NCBI RefSeq assembly: GCF_900184685.1 | Contig: NZ_FXXL01000006.1 | Span: forward strand, 124,001-188,000 | Direction of reading: 5' to 3' | DNA: 64,000 bases | DNA from: Butyricimonas sp. Marseille-P3923 | GTDB taxonomy: Bacteria > Bacteroidota > Bacteroidia > Bacteroidales > Marinifilaceae | Shown here: one piece after another, positions 36,065 to 46,473 of the stretch | How the letters are laid out: each line of letters starts with the position of its first letter | Position numbering within the stretch: position 1 is the stretch's first letter | Program-made: the position numbers and the translations under genes | Notes under the pieces: model-generated | The model's database searches: none | What the model saw: only the letters and a program-made list of their open reading frames with translations | What the model was told of the DNA's origin: nothing

Positions 36065-37797
36065 AATGTTTCCTCCTCTTTTTCTTCTTCAAGTACAAAA
36101 TTTGCAGACACCCCTCTCCGCTCCGGATTTTCCATGTTCCCGTCGCAAAAAGTGATTACACTCTGCGGTATCGGAATCATCCACGATCCCATGCTATTCT
36201 CGCTATATGCTTCAAGAGTTGTTTCTCCAACCTTTTCAGCCACGGCCACCCCCTTGTCGTTGGTTGTAATTTGATAACAAACATGTTCTATCGGCTTTTT
36301 ATCCGGGTAAACCGAGTTTACCGCGTAACGGCGAAGGTCAAACCAACGATGTCCCTCGAAACACAACTCCTTGCGCCGTTCCAAACGCACGAAATCTACC
36401 AATTCCTTTCCCCCGCCGGGAATCGTCGGCATCACTTTGTAACGAGACCGGAGCAACTCTTTCAACGTGTTGGCAGCATCGCCCTGTCCCAAACAAGCCT
36501 GTGCCTCCGCCTTGTTCAAAAGCACCTCGCCATAACGCAACCACCCCGCGGAAGCTGCAGGACTTCCCGTGTTCGTGCACACCACGGTATCCATACTCAC
36601 CGGATCATATTCGGCAAAAGTCATACTCGCCTTATACTTCCTCGGGACCAAATTTTTCTTGTAACGGGTGCGACTGAAAAAACGATTCAATCGATAATCA
36701 TTCTCGTCAAACAAAGATTCAAACGTGGCAGAACAAGCCCACGACCAAGCATTCTGCTTCACCTCCTGTGTCTGGATCATGATAACTTCTCCCGTTTCCA
36801 GCAAATGGTCTATATCAATCTTGTTAACCGTTTCTATTTCAGCATCCTCCCCATGAATCCAATACATCACGTACGGTCCGTGGGAAAATATCGTTTCCAC
36901 GGATTCTATCGTGGCAAAAGATTCGGCAACAGGCAACGAACCAAGTTCCCTTACCCCAAAACCTTCTATCTTATCCGCCGCCTCGATACAATCCTCATAC
37001 CGTTCCATGTACAAATAAACCCGGCTCAACAAAGCGTAACAAGCCTCGGCACTTGCGATGCGTTTCGACTTACTTGGCGCACTCATCCGTTCAAAGAATT
37101 TAATAGCGGTCTTCAAATCGGAAACGATCGTTTCATAAACTTCACCTACCGTGTGGCGGGAATAATACATATCAATCACCTCCTCCGACAACTTCAATGG
37201 CACACCCCATTTGGCATTCGGGTTAGCCTTCTCGTAAGGCGCACCGTATATATTGGTCAACATGAAATAATACCAAGCCCTCAAAAAATAGGTTTCTCCT
37301 CCCACTTGATTCAATACCTCCTCTTCCCCTATTTTATTTTTCTCCCTCTGTCTGGGAATCTCCGATATAATAGAATTTAAGACAGCAATACGCTTGTAAA
37401 AATCCTCCCACACGGGATCGATATACGATGTACCCAGTATATTCATATTCGGGTCATCCGCCCAACGATAGAATCCGGACATAGTCTGCCAAGGTCTGTT
37501 ATGAGTGTCTTTCTCTTTAGGATCGGGCGCCTCTTTTAGATCATCATCCATCAAATGAATATACGTCATGAAATCTTTCATGTTCGTGTTGTTCCACGCC
37601 TGAGCGACATACTCTCCACCCGGTCTTACAGTCACAGCGGGATCCTGATACCCGCTTCCCAACAACAATTCCTGCAAATCCGCTGCCGTTTCTATATAAG
37701 AAAGACTCTGCGAGTACTCGTTCAAGAAATCCTTACATCCCCCGCTTAGCCAGCAAAGGAGCACCGTAAACCACAAAATACTGTATCTTTTCATCAT
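36061..37797 (-). CDS. SusD/RagB family nutrient-binding lipoprotein (locus 2)
   Basis: The 578-residue product has a lipoprotein signal (LCWLSGGCKDF). It shows RagB/SusD features: VGGETYFLRAWYYFMLTNIYGAPY in the helical core, LRYGEVLLNKAEAQACLGQGDA, and ERRKELCFEGHRWFDLRRYAV near the end. It is the surface partner of the SusC encoded 9 nt upstream. No carbohydrate-active enzymes are nearby, so the ligand may not be a glycan. Confidence 0.95.
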   Translation of the reverse strand: MMKRYSILWFTVLLCWLSGGCKDFLNEYSQSLSYIETAADLQELLLGSGYQDPAVTVRPGGEYVAQAWNNTNMKDFMTYIHLMDDDLKEAPDPKEKDTHNRPWQTMSGFYRWADDPNMNILGTSYIDPVWEDFYKRIAVLNSIISEIPRQREKNKIGEEEVLNQVGGETYFLRAWYYFMLTNIYGAPYEKANPNAKWGVPLKLSEEVIDMYYSRHTVGEVYETIVSDLKTAIKFFERMSAPSKSKRIASAEACYALLSRVYLYMERYEDCIEAADKIEGFGVRELGSLPVAESFATIESVETIFSHGPYVMYWIHGEDAEIETVNKIDIDHLLETGEVIMIQTQEVKQNAWSWACSATFESLFDENDYRLNRFFSRTRYKKNLVPRKYKASMTFAEYDPVSMDTVVCTNTGSPAASAGWLRYGEVLLNKAEAQACLGQGDAANTLKELLRSRYKVMPTIPGGGKELVDFVRLERRKELCFEGHRWFDLRRYAVNSVYPDKKPIEHVCYQITTNDKGVAVAEKVGETTLEAYSENSMGSWMIPIPQSVITFCDGNMENPERRGVSANFVLEEEKEEETL

Positions 37798-37806
37798 ACA
37801 TCCATT

Positions 37807-40800
37807 TTAAAAAACAACATTCAAACTAAACGAATACTTCGGTCGAATCGAAATATTTACCACGCTGGAAGTCCCCGATTGTTCCGGCGTCTGCCCTTTC
37901 AACTCCTTGCTCGCCCAAGTGTGCAAATTAGAGCCGGACAAAGACAAATACCCGGAAGACATCCCCAGCTTTTTCAACAACTCCTTGGGTAACAAATACC
38001 GCAAAGTAAGAGATTGCAAACGCACGTAATTACCACTCGCCACTCTAATATCCGAGTCATCATACATCGAATATATGGTAGCATTCCCGCTCGGTTCCCA
38101 ATGATTTCTATACTCGTTTTTATACCACCACCCTTTATCTTGTCCACCGTCAATAGACAATGCCGGTATATCCGTTATCTTCTCGTCACCCGGATTTCTC
38201 CAGCGATTCACGAACTCCCGACGCAAATTCTGCATCGGTTTCGGTGACACGGCGCTATATTCCCCGGAAGCGATACGCAACAATCGAATCTTGTTCCCGA
38301 AACTATACGTGAAATTAACAGACAACGTGAAACTCCGGTAACCGAAATAGTTACTAACCCCACCTTGAATCACGGGCACCCGGCTTCCGGACTCATCCAA
38401 AACCGCCAACCACACGTCCTTCTTACTCAAATTCTTGTACTTTTCATGCAATTCATCAGCCCGGTCCGCTTCCAAGCCTTTGAACGTAGGCTTTCCCTCG
38501 CCGTCCAAGCCCGCATATTTATAAGAAAAGAACGTATTCAAAGGTGTTCCCGCCAACTGAACGGAACCACTCAAAAATTGTGACAACGACAATTCATCTT
38601 GCAAAGTTTTATCATTTTTACGCAATTGGTCGTTCAACAACTTATTCAACGTCTGCCCGATCTGGGGATCAAACCTCCACACGAACCCTCTCTTTCCGTT
38701 AGACGATACCGACTGGTTTATCGGGACAAAATTCAACGTCAACTCGATACCCTTATTCTCAACATTACCGGAATTAACCACGTAAGAATTTACCCCGTTC
38801 ACGTTACACACGGTTTTCGACAGAAACGCGTCAATCGTTTTCTTGTAAAACCATGAAACAGAACCTTGAATCTTGTCTTTCAACAAACTGAAATCCAAGC
38901 CAGCGTTAAAAGAGTGTGTCTTTTCCCATTTCAAATCGGGATTCGGGAACTTGCTAATCGTCGAAGTATATCCACCCTTAGAGTTACTATATCCACCCTT
39001 ATTGATAATCAAACGCGTAGGCTGATCGTTCGACATATTTCCTTGGATACCGTATGATACACGCAATGCCAAATTATTGATCCAATTCACGTTCCGAACA
39101 ATATCCTCCGTCATGTTCCAGCGTCCGGAAAACGACCACACGGGAAGCAACTTCTCGTTACTACGGCTACCGAAAGCATTAGACCAATCCGCACGGGTAT
39201 TCACGTTAAAAATATACCGGTCTTTGTAACTATACGTCAACGTGAGATAAGCCGACATCGTGTTTGTCAACGATTTAGTATATTTCGGGTGATTGGAAAC
39301 ACTCCACTCGTAGAATTTCGGGTATTTCTCATAATCACCATCGGCAAATCCGGCAAAACTCATCCCGCGGTCTTTATAATACCCCCGTTCCGTGTTCGCC
39401 TCTTTCCGGTAAGTCGATGACGACAACTCGTAACCGACAGAAGCATTCGTGAAATGGTCGTTATCCTTATCCCAATACCGGCTATAATCCGTTTGCAAAC
39501 GAAGCATATAAGAACTATTACGCGTAGCATTGGTTTTCAGCTCTCCCCCGAAAGGGCACAAACTCTCGGACAACTTATTGCTCTTGTTCTTCAATTTAAG
39601 AATATAATTGGAATTTTCCCCGTACCAAGTTTCATCATCAGAAGTACCCATAGAATAAGAGGCAGTACCAACCAATTTCCACGCCTCCGACACCCGGTAT
39701 TGCAACTGTGCGTTCACGCTAGCACTCTTTTGGGCTATCTTGTATTCAGACTCCTCCATCTCCCGAATGATATTAAACGGCTGATTATTCTTTTGGTACG
39801 TGTACAATGCACCCGTTTCCCAACGCAAAGGGATAGCACGGGTCATATTATAAGCATAATTCATAATTCCCAATTCACTCGGATTATACAACTTATCCTG
39901 CACGTTACCGGATATCCCGAATTGCATCTGGAATTTATTATGCTGCACCGTTACCCGCACACTTGCCGTGTAGCGTTCGTTCTTTTCCCCGCGAATCTCC
40001 CCTTGGTCGTTCGCGTACCCAAATGAAGCGTAATATTTCGCGCTGGTACTTCCCCCGCTGATACTCAACGAATGCTTGTGCGAAAAAGCATCCCGGCACA
40101 AGATATCAAACCAATCCGTGTTCAACGTTTCGTAATAAGCCGAACGTTTTTGAAACTCTTCAAAACTGATCGCACCGTATTTATAATGATCCAAATAAGC
40201 CTGCTCGTAACCGATCCAATCCGTGAAACTGTTATACGTTCCAGTATAACGCACCCCCCGCTCCATCAACTCGCGGGAAACATCCACTCTCTCCTTGGAA
40301 TTCATCAAGTTCAACCCCTTGTCCGTGTACCTTGGGCGAGTCGAAAAACTTCCCGTCAACGAATAAGATAACTTGGGAGGTCCCACCTTTCCTTTTTTCG
40401 TCGTAATAACGATCACCCCGTTAGCAGCCCGCACGCCATACAATGCCGTTGCCGCGGCATCCTTCAACACGTCGATCTGCTCCACGTCGTCCGGGTTCAA
40501 CCCGGCAATAGCATTACCCAACAAATTCACGAAATCGAGGTCGTTCAACTGTTGCGGATCAATGTTCACCGGATCCTGTTGAATAATCCCGTCTACTACC
40601 CACAACGGCTCCTGATTCCCGAGGACAGAAGAAGTTCCGCGTATTCTCAACTTCGGGGTAGCCCCCACCTGACCGCTATTCTGCATAAAAGTCATTCCGG
40701 GGATACGCCCCTCCAGCATCTGGTCGATACGATTTATACCCGGCACATCAATATCATCCATTTTAAGTGAAGTCACCGCCGCCGTCAAATGCCGCCTGTC

Positions 40801-41472
40801 AATCTGTTGGTAACCGGTAATAACGACATCTTCCAACTCGTTCACCTTCTCTCTCAACACCACCCGCAAACTATCAGTCTTCTCGTTAAAACTCACCTTC
40901 TGGCTCTCGAACCCCACGAAAGAAAACTCCAACGTACCCTTCGTCACCGGAAGCACCAACTCGAATCGCCCCCGGTGATCCGTGGAAGTCCCCATCGTCA
41001 CGGAAGCCCCCGAGGACAACTTCACCGTAACCCCCGGCAACACTTCTTTCGTACTCTCGTCAACAACCGTACCGAAAATCCGCTTACCCTTCTTCTCGTC
41101 CTTTTTCTCGTCTTCCTGCTGAATCACGATCAGATCCCCGCGAAACTTATACGTCAACCCCGTGCCTTCCAACACCTTCTTCAACACGTTCTCCACCGTT
41201 TCGTTCTCGACACGCAAAGACAATTGCCCCAACTGATCCGTCTGCTCCGTGTTGAACACGAAATAAAGATTCGTCTGGCGTTGAATCTCATCGAACAATG
41301 TCCGTACTGCCACATCCTTCAAATTCAAGCTGACTCGTTCCTGTTGAGCAAATGAATTTGCCGAAACAGAGAAAGTAAAAGCGCACATTAAAATCCAAAA
41401 AAATTTCATCACTCTTTCAATTTTTTTTCTCGTACCACAGGGTAATCGAAAACATAATCGTTTTTTTTTCAT
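37807..41472 (-). CDS. SusC/RagA TonB-linked outer-membrane transporter with STN domain (locus 2)
   Basis: I start at MKKKRLCFRLP (41472) because it gives a typical N-terminus; the open frame runs 9 codons further. A signal sequence ends near SFAQQ. An STN domain follows (VSLNLKDVAVRTLFDEIQRQ), then a CarboxypepD_reg-like domain (FGTVVDESTKEVLPGVTVKLS), a plug (LEDVVITGYQQIDRRHLTAA, WVVDGIIQQDP, VLKDAAATALYGVRAANGVI) and a barrel ending in LNVVF. The STN domain and the FecR/sigma genes upstream indicate ligand-responsive control. The length, about 1220 residues, is usual. Confidence 0.95.
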   Translation of the reverse strand: MKKKRLCFRLPCGTRKKIERVMKFFWILMCAFTFSVSANSFAQQERVSLNLKDVAVRTLFDEIQRQTNLYFVFNTEQTDQLGQLSLRVENETVENVLKKVLEGTGLTYKFRGDLIVIQQEDEKKDEKKGKRIFGTVVDESTKEVLPGVTVKLSSGASVTMGTSTDHRGRFELVLPVTKGTLEFSFVGFESQKVSFNEKTDSLRVVLREKVNELEDVVITGYQQIDRRHLTAAVTSLKMDDIDVPGINRIDQMLEGRIPGMTFMQNSGQVGATPKLRIRGTSSVLGNQEPLWVVDGIIQQDPVNIDPQQLNDLDFVNLLGNAIAGLNPDDVEQIDVLKDAAATALYGVRAANGVIVITTKKGKVGPPKLSYSLTGSFSTRPRYTDKGLNLMNSKERVDVSRELMERGVRYTGTYNSFTDWIGYEQAYLDHYKYGAISFEEFQKRSAYYETLNTDWFDILCRDAFSHKHSLSISGGSTSAKYYASFGYANDQGEIRGEKNERYTASVRVTVQHNKFQMQFGISGNVQDKLYNPSELGIMNYAYNMTRAIPLRWETGALYTYQKNNQPFNIIREMEESEYKIAQKSASVNAQLQYRVSEAWKLVGTASYSMGTSDDETWYGENSNYILKLKNKSNKLSESLCPFGGELKTNATRNSSYMLRLQTDYSRYWDKDNDHFTNASVGYELSSSTYRKEANTERGYYKDRGMSFAGFADGDYEKYPKFYEWSVSNHPKYTKSLTNTMSAYLTLTYSYKDRYIFNVNTRADWSNAFGSRSNEKLLPVWSFSGRWNMTEDIVRNVNWINNLALRVSYGIQGNMSNDQPTRLIINKGGYSNSKGGYTSTISKFPNPDLKWEKTHSFNAGLDFSLLKDKIQGSVSWFYKKTIDAFLSKTVCNVNGVNSYVVNSGNVENKGIELTLNFVPINQSVSSNGKRGFVWRFDPQIGQTLNKLLNDQLRKNDKTLQDELSLSQFLSGSVQLAGTPLNTFFSYKYAGLDGEGKPTFKGLEADRADELHEKYKNLSKKDVWLAVLDESGSRVPVIQGGVSNYFGYRSFTLSVNFTYSFGNKIRLLRIASGEYSAVSPKPMQNLRREFVNRWRNPGDEKITDIPALSIDGGQDKGWWYKNEYRNHWEPSGNATIYSMYDDSDIRVASGNYVRLQSLTLRYLLPKELLKKLGMSSGYLSLSGSNLHTWASKELKGQTPEQSGTSSVVNISIRPKYSFSLNVVF

Positions 41473-41577
41473 ACATTTGTCGTAATATAAATTAAACACT
41501 CAATAAACCCTCACGGTTCCAAGGCGAGGTTTATTGTTTAAATGAGAATGAAACGGAGGGTTTGCCGACCTTCCGTT

Positions 41578-42747
41578 TTATCTTGAAACACAAACTGTTT
41601 TCCCGTTTATAGTAAACACGACACCCGTCGCGTCCGTAATCGCGTGCAAAATCTCGTCTATCTGCTCGTAACGCTTCATATGCCCCGAGAAATGCAACCG
41701 CTTCGCGCTCTCCGATTGGAAAAACACTTCCACGTCATACCATGCCGAAAGTGTTTCCATAATACTTTCCAAAGACTCCCGCTCGAAAACAAACATCCCT
41801 TTTCTCCACAACGTGTACAAATCCGTATCCACTTCCCGCACGTCTACCTTTCCCGAGCCCCGGTCATAGAAAGCCATCTCACTAGGCTTCAACACGTATT
41901 CCCGCTCGGAACCCCGCACGGTCACCCCCACCTTTCCCTCGACCAACACCGTGCGCACCCCGTCCTCGGAACTCGTGTTCACGTTAAATTCCGTCCCGTA
42001 CACCCGTGCCGTCATCTCGTCCGTGACAACAAAAAACGGTCGTTCCGCATCCTTCGCCACCTCGAAATAAGCCTCTCCTTCCAGATACACCCGCCGTTCT
42101 TCCCCCTCGAAAGCCACCGGATATTTCAGTTTTGTCGCGGAATTTAAATACACCCGTGTCCCGTCAGCCAACTGCAATTTAAACTCCCCACCCTTGGGCA
42201 CTCGCAATATATTCGTGTCAACCCGAGTATTCCCCACGGAATCCGAGTACACCAACTCCCCGGCTGCCTGCTTCACGACTAATTTTTCTCCCACTTGAAT
42301 CATTTTCTCCCGCTTCCCTTCCAGAACTACTTTCTTCCCGTCGGCAAGTTCCAGTATCACGTCTGTCTTCCGCAATACAGGCAAAGACTTTTGCGCCACC
42401 AGCGGCTGCTTCTCCTTCTGCCCGGAAGAAATTCCCCACCAAATCCCCCCGACAATCAAGGGTATCATAATAACCGCCGCGTATCTCACCCACGTGCCTA
42501 TCCTCCGTCTACGACCTAATCCCCGTCCCTCGCGAAAACGCTCCCACGCCCGCTCCGTATCCACTCGTCGAAACACCCCATACTCCTCGGCAAATCGAGT
42601 GTCATTATGCAATCTCTCGAAAAGAACCCGGTGTTCCTCCCTTTCTTCCAACCAACTATCCAGCCGTATTTTCTCCCCCGGGGACAACGTCCCGGAAAAA
42701 TACTTCCGAAGCAAACAACTTATTTCATTTTTATTGGCACTGCTCAT
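41578..42747 (-). CDS. FecR family anti-sigma factor (locus 2)
   Basis: The 389-residue protein has a cytoplasmic N-terminus (LLRKYFSGTLSPGEKIRLDSWL) and one membrane helix (about 89-107, YAAVIMIPLIVGGIWWGIS). The FecR domain reads VPKGGEFKLQLADGTRVYLNS, GEAYFEVAKDAERPFFV and VYGTEFNVNTS. A C-terminal DUF4974 domain reads ESLESIMETLSAWYDVEVFF. It relays the SusC signal to the sigma factor encoded just upstream (58-nt gap). Confidence 0.95.
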   Translation of the reverse strand: MSSANKNEISCLLRKYFSGTLSPGEKIRLDSWLEEREEHRVLFERLHNDTRFAEEYGVFRRVDTERAWERFREGRGLGRRRRIGTWVRYAAVIMIPLIVGGIWWGISSGQKEKQPLVAQKSLPVLRKTDVILELADGKKVVLEGKREKMIQVGEKLVVKQAAGELVYSDSVGNTRVDTNILRVPKGGEFKLQLADGTRVYLNSATKLKYPVAFEGEERRVYLEGEAYFEVAKDAERPFFVVTDEMTARVYGTEFNVNTSSEDGVRTVLVEGKVGVTVRGSEREYVLKPSEMAFYDRGSGKVDVREVDTDLYTLWRKGMFVFERESLESIMETLSAWYDVEVFFQSESAKRLHFSGHMKRYEQIDEILHAITDATGVVFTINGKTVCVSR

Positions 42748-42805
42748 GGCGTAATTTCTTATTTACACCAAATACGACCGAGGGTACAAAAAGAGGGTAT
42801 CCGAA

Positions 42806-43363
42806 TCAAATTATTTTTACCGCGTTCAATAAAAAATACAAATCACCCAATCTTTTCTTCAAATAATGCATCGCGTTTTTCTTGTACGATTTCACGGTAA
42901 GTACCGACAATTCCAGCAATCGCGCGATCTCCTCGTTTTTCTTCCCCTCCAGATGCAACTCGAAAACCGCACGGCTCCTTTCCGGCAATCCCTGTACAGC
43001 CAAATGCAATTCCCTGTACATCTCCTCCTCCACCAAATCCATCTCCTCCCATTCCTTCCCTTCCCGCAAAGCAACAGCCACGTACCGGTCTACCACCTTC
43101 TGGTGTTTCAAATAATCCAGACAACGATTCGACACGGCATTATACAAAAACGCCTTCAACCCGACAAACGAATTAAACTCCTTATCACCCTCCCACATAC
43201 TCACGAATACTTCCTGAACAACATCTTCCGCCACATCCTGCCGTTGCACCCGCCTCATGGCATACACTACAAGGTAATTATAAAACCGCCGGAACAACTC
43301 ATGATAAGCTCTTTCCTGCTTCCCGTTTACCTGTCGTACAAAAACATCATCAACGTCAGCCAT
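42806..43363 (-). CDS. ECF-type RNA polymerase sigma-70 factor (locus 2)
   Basis: The 185-residue protein has region 2 (FRRFYNYLVVYAMRRVQRQDVAEDVVQEVFVSMW) and region 4 (LPERSRAVFELHLEGKKNEEIARLLELSVLTVKSYKKNAMHYLKKRLG). It is first in the second uptake locus. A perfect TATATTTG box lies about 37 nt ahead of the ATG. Confidence 0.95.
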   Translation of the reverse strand: MADVDDVFVRQVNGKQERAYHELFRRFYNYLVVYAMRRVQRQDVAEDVVQEVFVSMWEGDKEFNSFVGLKAFLYNAVSNRCLDYLKHQKVVDRYVAVALREGKEWEEMDLVEEEMYRELHLAVQGLPERSRAVFELHLEGKKNEEIARLLELSVLTVKSYKKNAMHYLKKRLGDLYFLLNAVKII

Positions 43364-43399
43364 GACACTCCGGATAAATAAAACATCACTTCAACGTTA

Positions 43400-43407
43400 C
43401 AAATATA
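43400..43407 (-). promoter_or_regulatory. Putative -7 box for the locus 2 sigma gene
   Basis: The minus strand reads TATATTTG, matching TAnnTTTG. It is followed by a leader of about 30 nt before the start codon at 43363. Confidence 0.55.
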
Positions 43408-43486
43408 TAACCTTTTTTCTATCTTTTAGACTCCACCTTCACATTTCAGGCATATAAAACAATCATCACCAATGTTTAATTTCCCC

Positions 43487-46204
43487 CTACCATTTCATAG
43501 AAAAAATCTCAAGCAACTGTTTCCGTTCCAAAGGTTTCGCCAAAAAGGCGTTGCATCCGGCATCCATGGCGCTGATTCTGTCAGAATCAAACGCGTTTGC
43601 CGTGAGAGCGATGATGGGTATTTCCGCGTCAAACTCTCGTATTTTCCGGGTTGCTTCCAGTCCGCCCATGACAGGCATTTTCATATCCATAAAAATAAGG
43701 TCGAACTTCTCGTCACGACTCATCTTTACAGCCTCAACTCCATTCAGCGCACGAACAACATGATACCCCTTAAGAATCTGTCGCACCAGCAAATAATTAC
43801 TATCATTATCTTCAGCTACCAAAATTTTCAGTTCCCGTGATTTATCCAAAGAAGAATGTTTTTCCGAAAATTGCGTGATAACCGGATCACCATTCTCCTC
43901 CATGGATATGGCACAAGGCACCCACGCCCAGAAAGTCGAGCCGACACCGGGAGTAGAAGAACACCCTATCTCTCCCCCCGCACCCTCGACGATAGCCTTG
44001 GAAATAGCCAGTCCCAACCCGGTCCCCTGCGCGAACTCGTTCAACTTCTGGAACCGACCGAACAATCTATCCTGCAACTCCCGGGGGACTCCGACACCGG
44101 AATCCTCGACATACACCCGGATGCCTCCCCTCTCGATAGAGTATCCCATTTTAATATATCCCGACCGCGTACATTTCACGGCATTGGAAAGGAAATTCAT
44201 CCACACCTGTTTAAGCCGGTTCCTGTCCAGAAATATCCAACAGTCCGGTCCGGGCTCCAATAAAAATTCGACATCAGGATTCGTGATCTTCTGCGAAATC
44301 ATCATGTACAACTCATTACACACCTTCGTCACGTTGAAATTCTCTCTCCTACGCTCAAGAACACCCGATTCAATCTTGGAGAGATCAAGAATATCATTAA
44401 TCAATCGCAACAACAACTCATTATTAGACCGGATAACATTCATGTACTCCTCTTTTTCCGCCGGATCGTCACAATCCACCATCAACCCGGAAAACCCGAC
44501 AATGGCATTCAACGGCGTACGTATCTCGTGACTCATGTTAGCAAGAAAAGCCGATTTAAGCCGATCGGAAAGTTCGGCTTTCTCTTTCAGTTCCTTTAAC
44601 TCCCGTGCCACGTTCTCCGATTTCGTGTTATTAAACTTGATTCCGGTATAACGAAGTACACGCCCTCTTTTATCCCTTTCGACCTGCACGCCGGTCACCA
44701 GCAAAGTCTGCCACTCCTTATCCCACCTCGTCTTGGAGCGGTATTTAAAAGCGAACTCTCTATCTACCCCCCGGAGCATACAATCGATATTTTCACGAAC
44801 ATGCTCTATATCATCCGGGTGGGTTACATTCAGATACTCCTCGGGAGTGATTGCCTTTTCCGAGAGGAAATCATTTACCGGATCGTTAAACGCCCGGAAC
44901 TGCTTGCTCTCGACATCAAAATCCCAATAAGACATCCCGACAGTCTTAAAAGTAAGTTCTATCCTGTAATTCCTTCTTCTGAGTTCTTCATCCAACTGGT
45001 GAAGTTTGGAAATATTCTGTCTGAATCCCGTGAATCGCACAATATTACCCTCTTCGTCCCGTTCGAAAGGAACACCCGTAACACTGAAATATTGCCATGT
45101 TTCATCGTACTTGGTTTGCATGCGACAAGTAAAATCAATCGTAAGATCTTCTCCGGACAACATCGACTGGATAGCATCATTGAAAACAGAACAATCTTCC
45201 GGGTGGACTACCTCCATGTATTCGGAAACAGTCACAAGCTTATCACTGGCATAATCATTAATCGGGTCATTATAGGCTTCAAACTTCCGTGTCCGTATAT
45301 CAAAATCCCAATGAACAATACTATTGAATTGCATCGCCAACTCCCGCTTCGCGAGCAAATCCTGTGTTCTCTTTACCATCCGCACTTTATCCGTCATATC
45401 CATTTGCGTTCCGACAATCAACCGCTTTCCGAAATGCTCCATAGACAATCGCATCCGGCTCTCGTAATAACGGTATTGTCCCTCCCGCTCGTCATAGAAA
45501 CGCACCGTTATCTGCCCTTGTTGAATTTCTTTATCTATCAATCGGGAAAAAAGTTGCATCAACGGGACATGATCCTGAGGATGCAATTTCACCAATAACT
45601 CGGCAAGAGTCACACCATCTTCCACGATAGCCTTGCCATATAAAGTACCGAATACCTTCTTATCCACATCATACACCCAAGACGACATATTAGCCGTATC
45701 CATCGCCATCTCCATATCCTTCTTGCTCTCTTCCGTGTGAAACTCGGCTTCCTTCACGGCAGTAACATCATTCGTGAGTAATATATGCCCTATAATACTT
45801 CCCTTCTTGTTCCGCACCGCGACAATCCGCACCGCGTAAATCATGGTATCCCGATTTTTACTCTTGAAATAGGCATTGCTATTTATCTTGTCGAAGTCAT
45901 ACTCGAACTCCAGTTCAATCTCCTCTCCTCCCCGGACTTTTGCCTCCAACACTTCATCCATATAAGGACTATTGAAAAGATTAACCGTACCGACCACGGT
46001 ATTCCGGTCGTCAACACCATATATACGCAAGGCACTATCATTTATAAAACGCAATATCCCCCGTGCATCATAAATCTCAACCCCCATGGGTAAATCAATA
46101 CATACACTTTCCGTGAACAAAAACTGTTCATCCATTAATTCGGACACTTCCTCTTCAAAAGACAAATTACCATCCTCCCGAGAAGGCATTTCACGTTCTT
46201 TCAT
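43487..46204 (-). CDS. Soluble multi-PAS hybrid histidine kinase
   Basis: The 905-residue protein lacks membrane helices. It has about four PAS-type modules between residues 30 and 545; the third and fourth are clearly alike (WDFDIRTRKFEAYNDPINDYAS and WDFDVESKQFRAFNDPVNDFLS). A HisKA domain has His559 in NMSHEIRTPLNAIVGFSG. An HATPase domain has FLSNAVKCT and GTGLGLAISKAIVEGAGG. The C-terminal receiver has Asp840 in LIFMDMKMPVMGG. No response regulator lies beside it. The signal is unknown; a cytoplasmic cue such as redox, light or a small molecule is possible. Confidence 0.92.
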   Translation of the reverse strand: MKEREMPSREDGNLSFEEEVSELMDEQFLFTESVCIDLPMGVEIYDARGILRFINDSALRIYGVDDRNTVVGTVNLFNSPYMDEVLEAKVRGGEEIELEFEYDFDKINSNAYFKSKNRDTMIYAVRIVAVRNKKGSIIGHILLTNDVTAVKEAEFHTEESKKDMEMAMDTANMSSWVYDVDKKVFGTLYGKAIVEDGVTLAELLVKLHPQDHVPLMQLFSRLIDKEIQQGQITVRFYDEREGQYRYYESRMRLSMEHFGKRLIVGTQMDMTDKVRMVKRTQDLLAKRELAMQFNSIVHWDFDIRTRKFEAYNDPINDYASDKLVTVSEYMEVVHPEDCSVFNDAIQSMLSGEDLTIDFTCRMQTKYDETWQYFSVTGVPFERDEEGNIVRFTGFRQNISKLHQLDEELRRRNYRIELTFKTVGMSYWDFDVESKQFRAFNDPVNDFLSEKAITPEEYLNVTHPDDIEHVRENIDCMLRGVDREFAFKYRSKTRWDKEWQTLLVTGVQVERDKRGRVLRYTGIKFNNTKSENVARELKELKEKAELSDRLKSAFLANMSHEIRTPLNAIVGFSGLMVDCDDPAEKEEYMNVIRSNNELLLRLINDILDLSKIESGVLERRRENFNVTKVCNELYMMISQKITNPDVEFLLEPGPDCWIFLDRNRLKQVWMNFLSNAVKCTRSGYIKMGYSIERGGIRVYVEDSGVGVPRELQDRLFGRFQKLNEFAQGTGLGLAISKAIVEGAGGEIGCSSTPGVGSTFWAWVPCAISMEENGDPVITQFSEKHSSLDKSRELKILVAEDNDSNYLLVRQILKGYHVVRALNGVEAVKMSRDEKFDLIFMDMKMPVMGGLEATRKIREFDAEIPIIALTANAFDSDRISAMDAGCNAFLAKPLERKQLLEIFSMKW

Positions 46205-46294
46205 TATTCCTCTATTTTCGCCGGCACAACAGATGTGCTATATGTTTACACTCAAAATTCCTTCCATCCCCTTACGACAAGGGCATCTATCGTG

Positions 46295-46302
46295 CAAAGA
46301 TA
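46295..46302 (-). promoter_or_regulatory. Putative -7 box for the hybrid kinase gene
   Basis: The minus strand reads TATCTTTG, a perfect TAnnTTTG match, about 90 nt before the start codon. Confidence 0.5.
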
Positions 46303-46432
46303 GAACAAAATAGGATAAATTCAGTCAATCACGAGTGATAATTATGAAAGATTACCATCACCAATTTACAAGACAATTACCCCCATACAAGATATTCCAT
46401 TTTTAGCACCCGACTTTTCTATTTTTTATCCT

Positions 46433-46440
46433 TATCTTTG
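46433..46440 (+). promoter_or_regulatory. Putative -7 box for the MarC-family gene
   Basis: TATCTTTG fits TAnnTTTG. It lies 33 nt before the ATG at 46474, so transcription starts inside the longer open frame. This supports the shorter start. Confidence 0.6.
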
Positions 46441-46473
46441 TCCCGTCAATTAAAACATATTATTCTTCGATTT

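Noticed and set aside
36271-37380. Plus-strand frame of 369 codons opposite susD
   Set aside because: Antisense to a clear SusD gene; no motif and unusual His/Arg composition.
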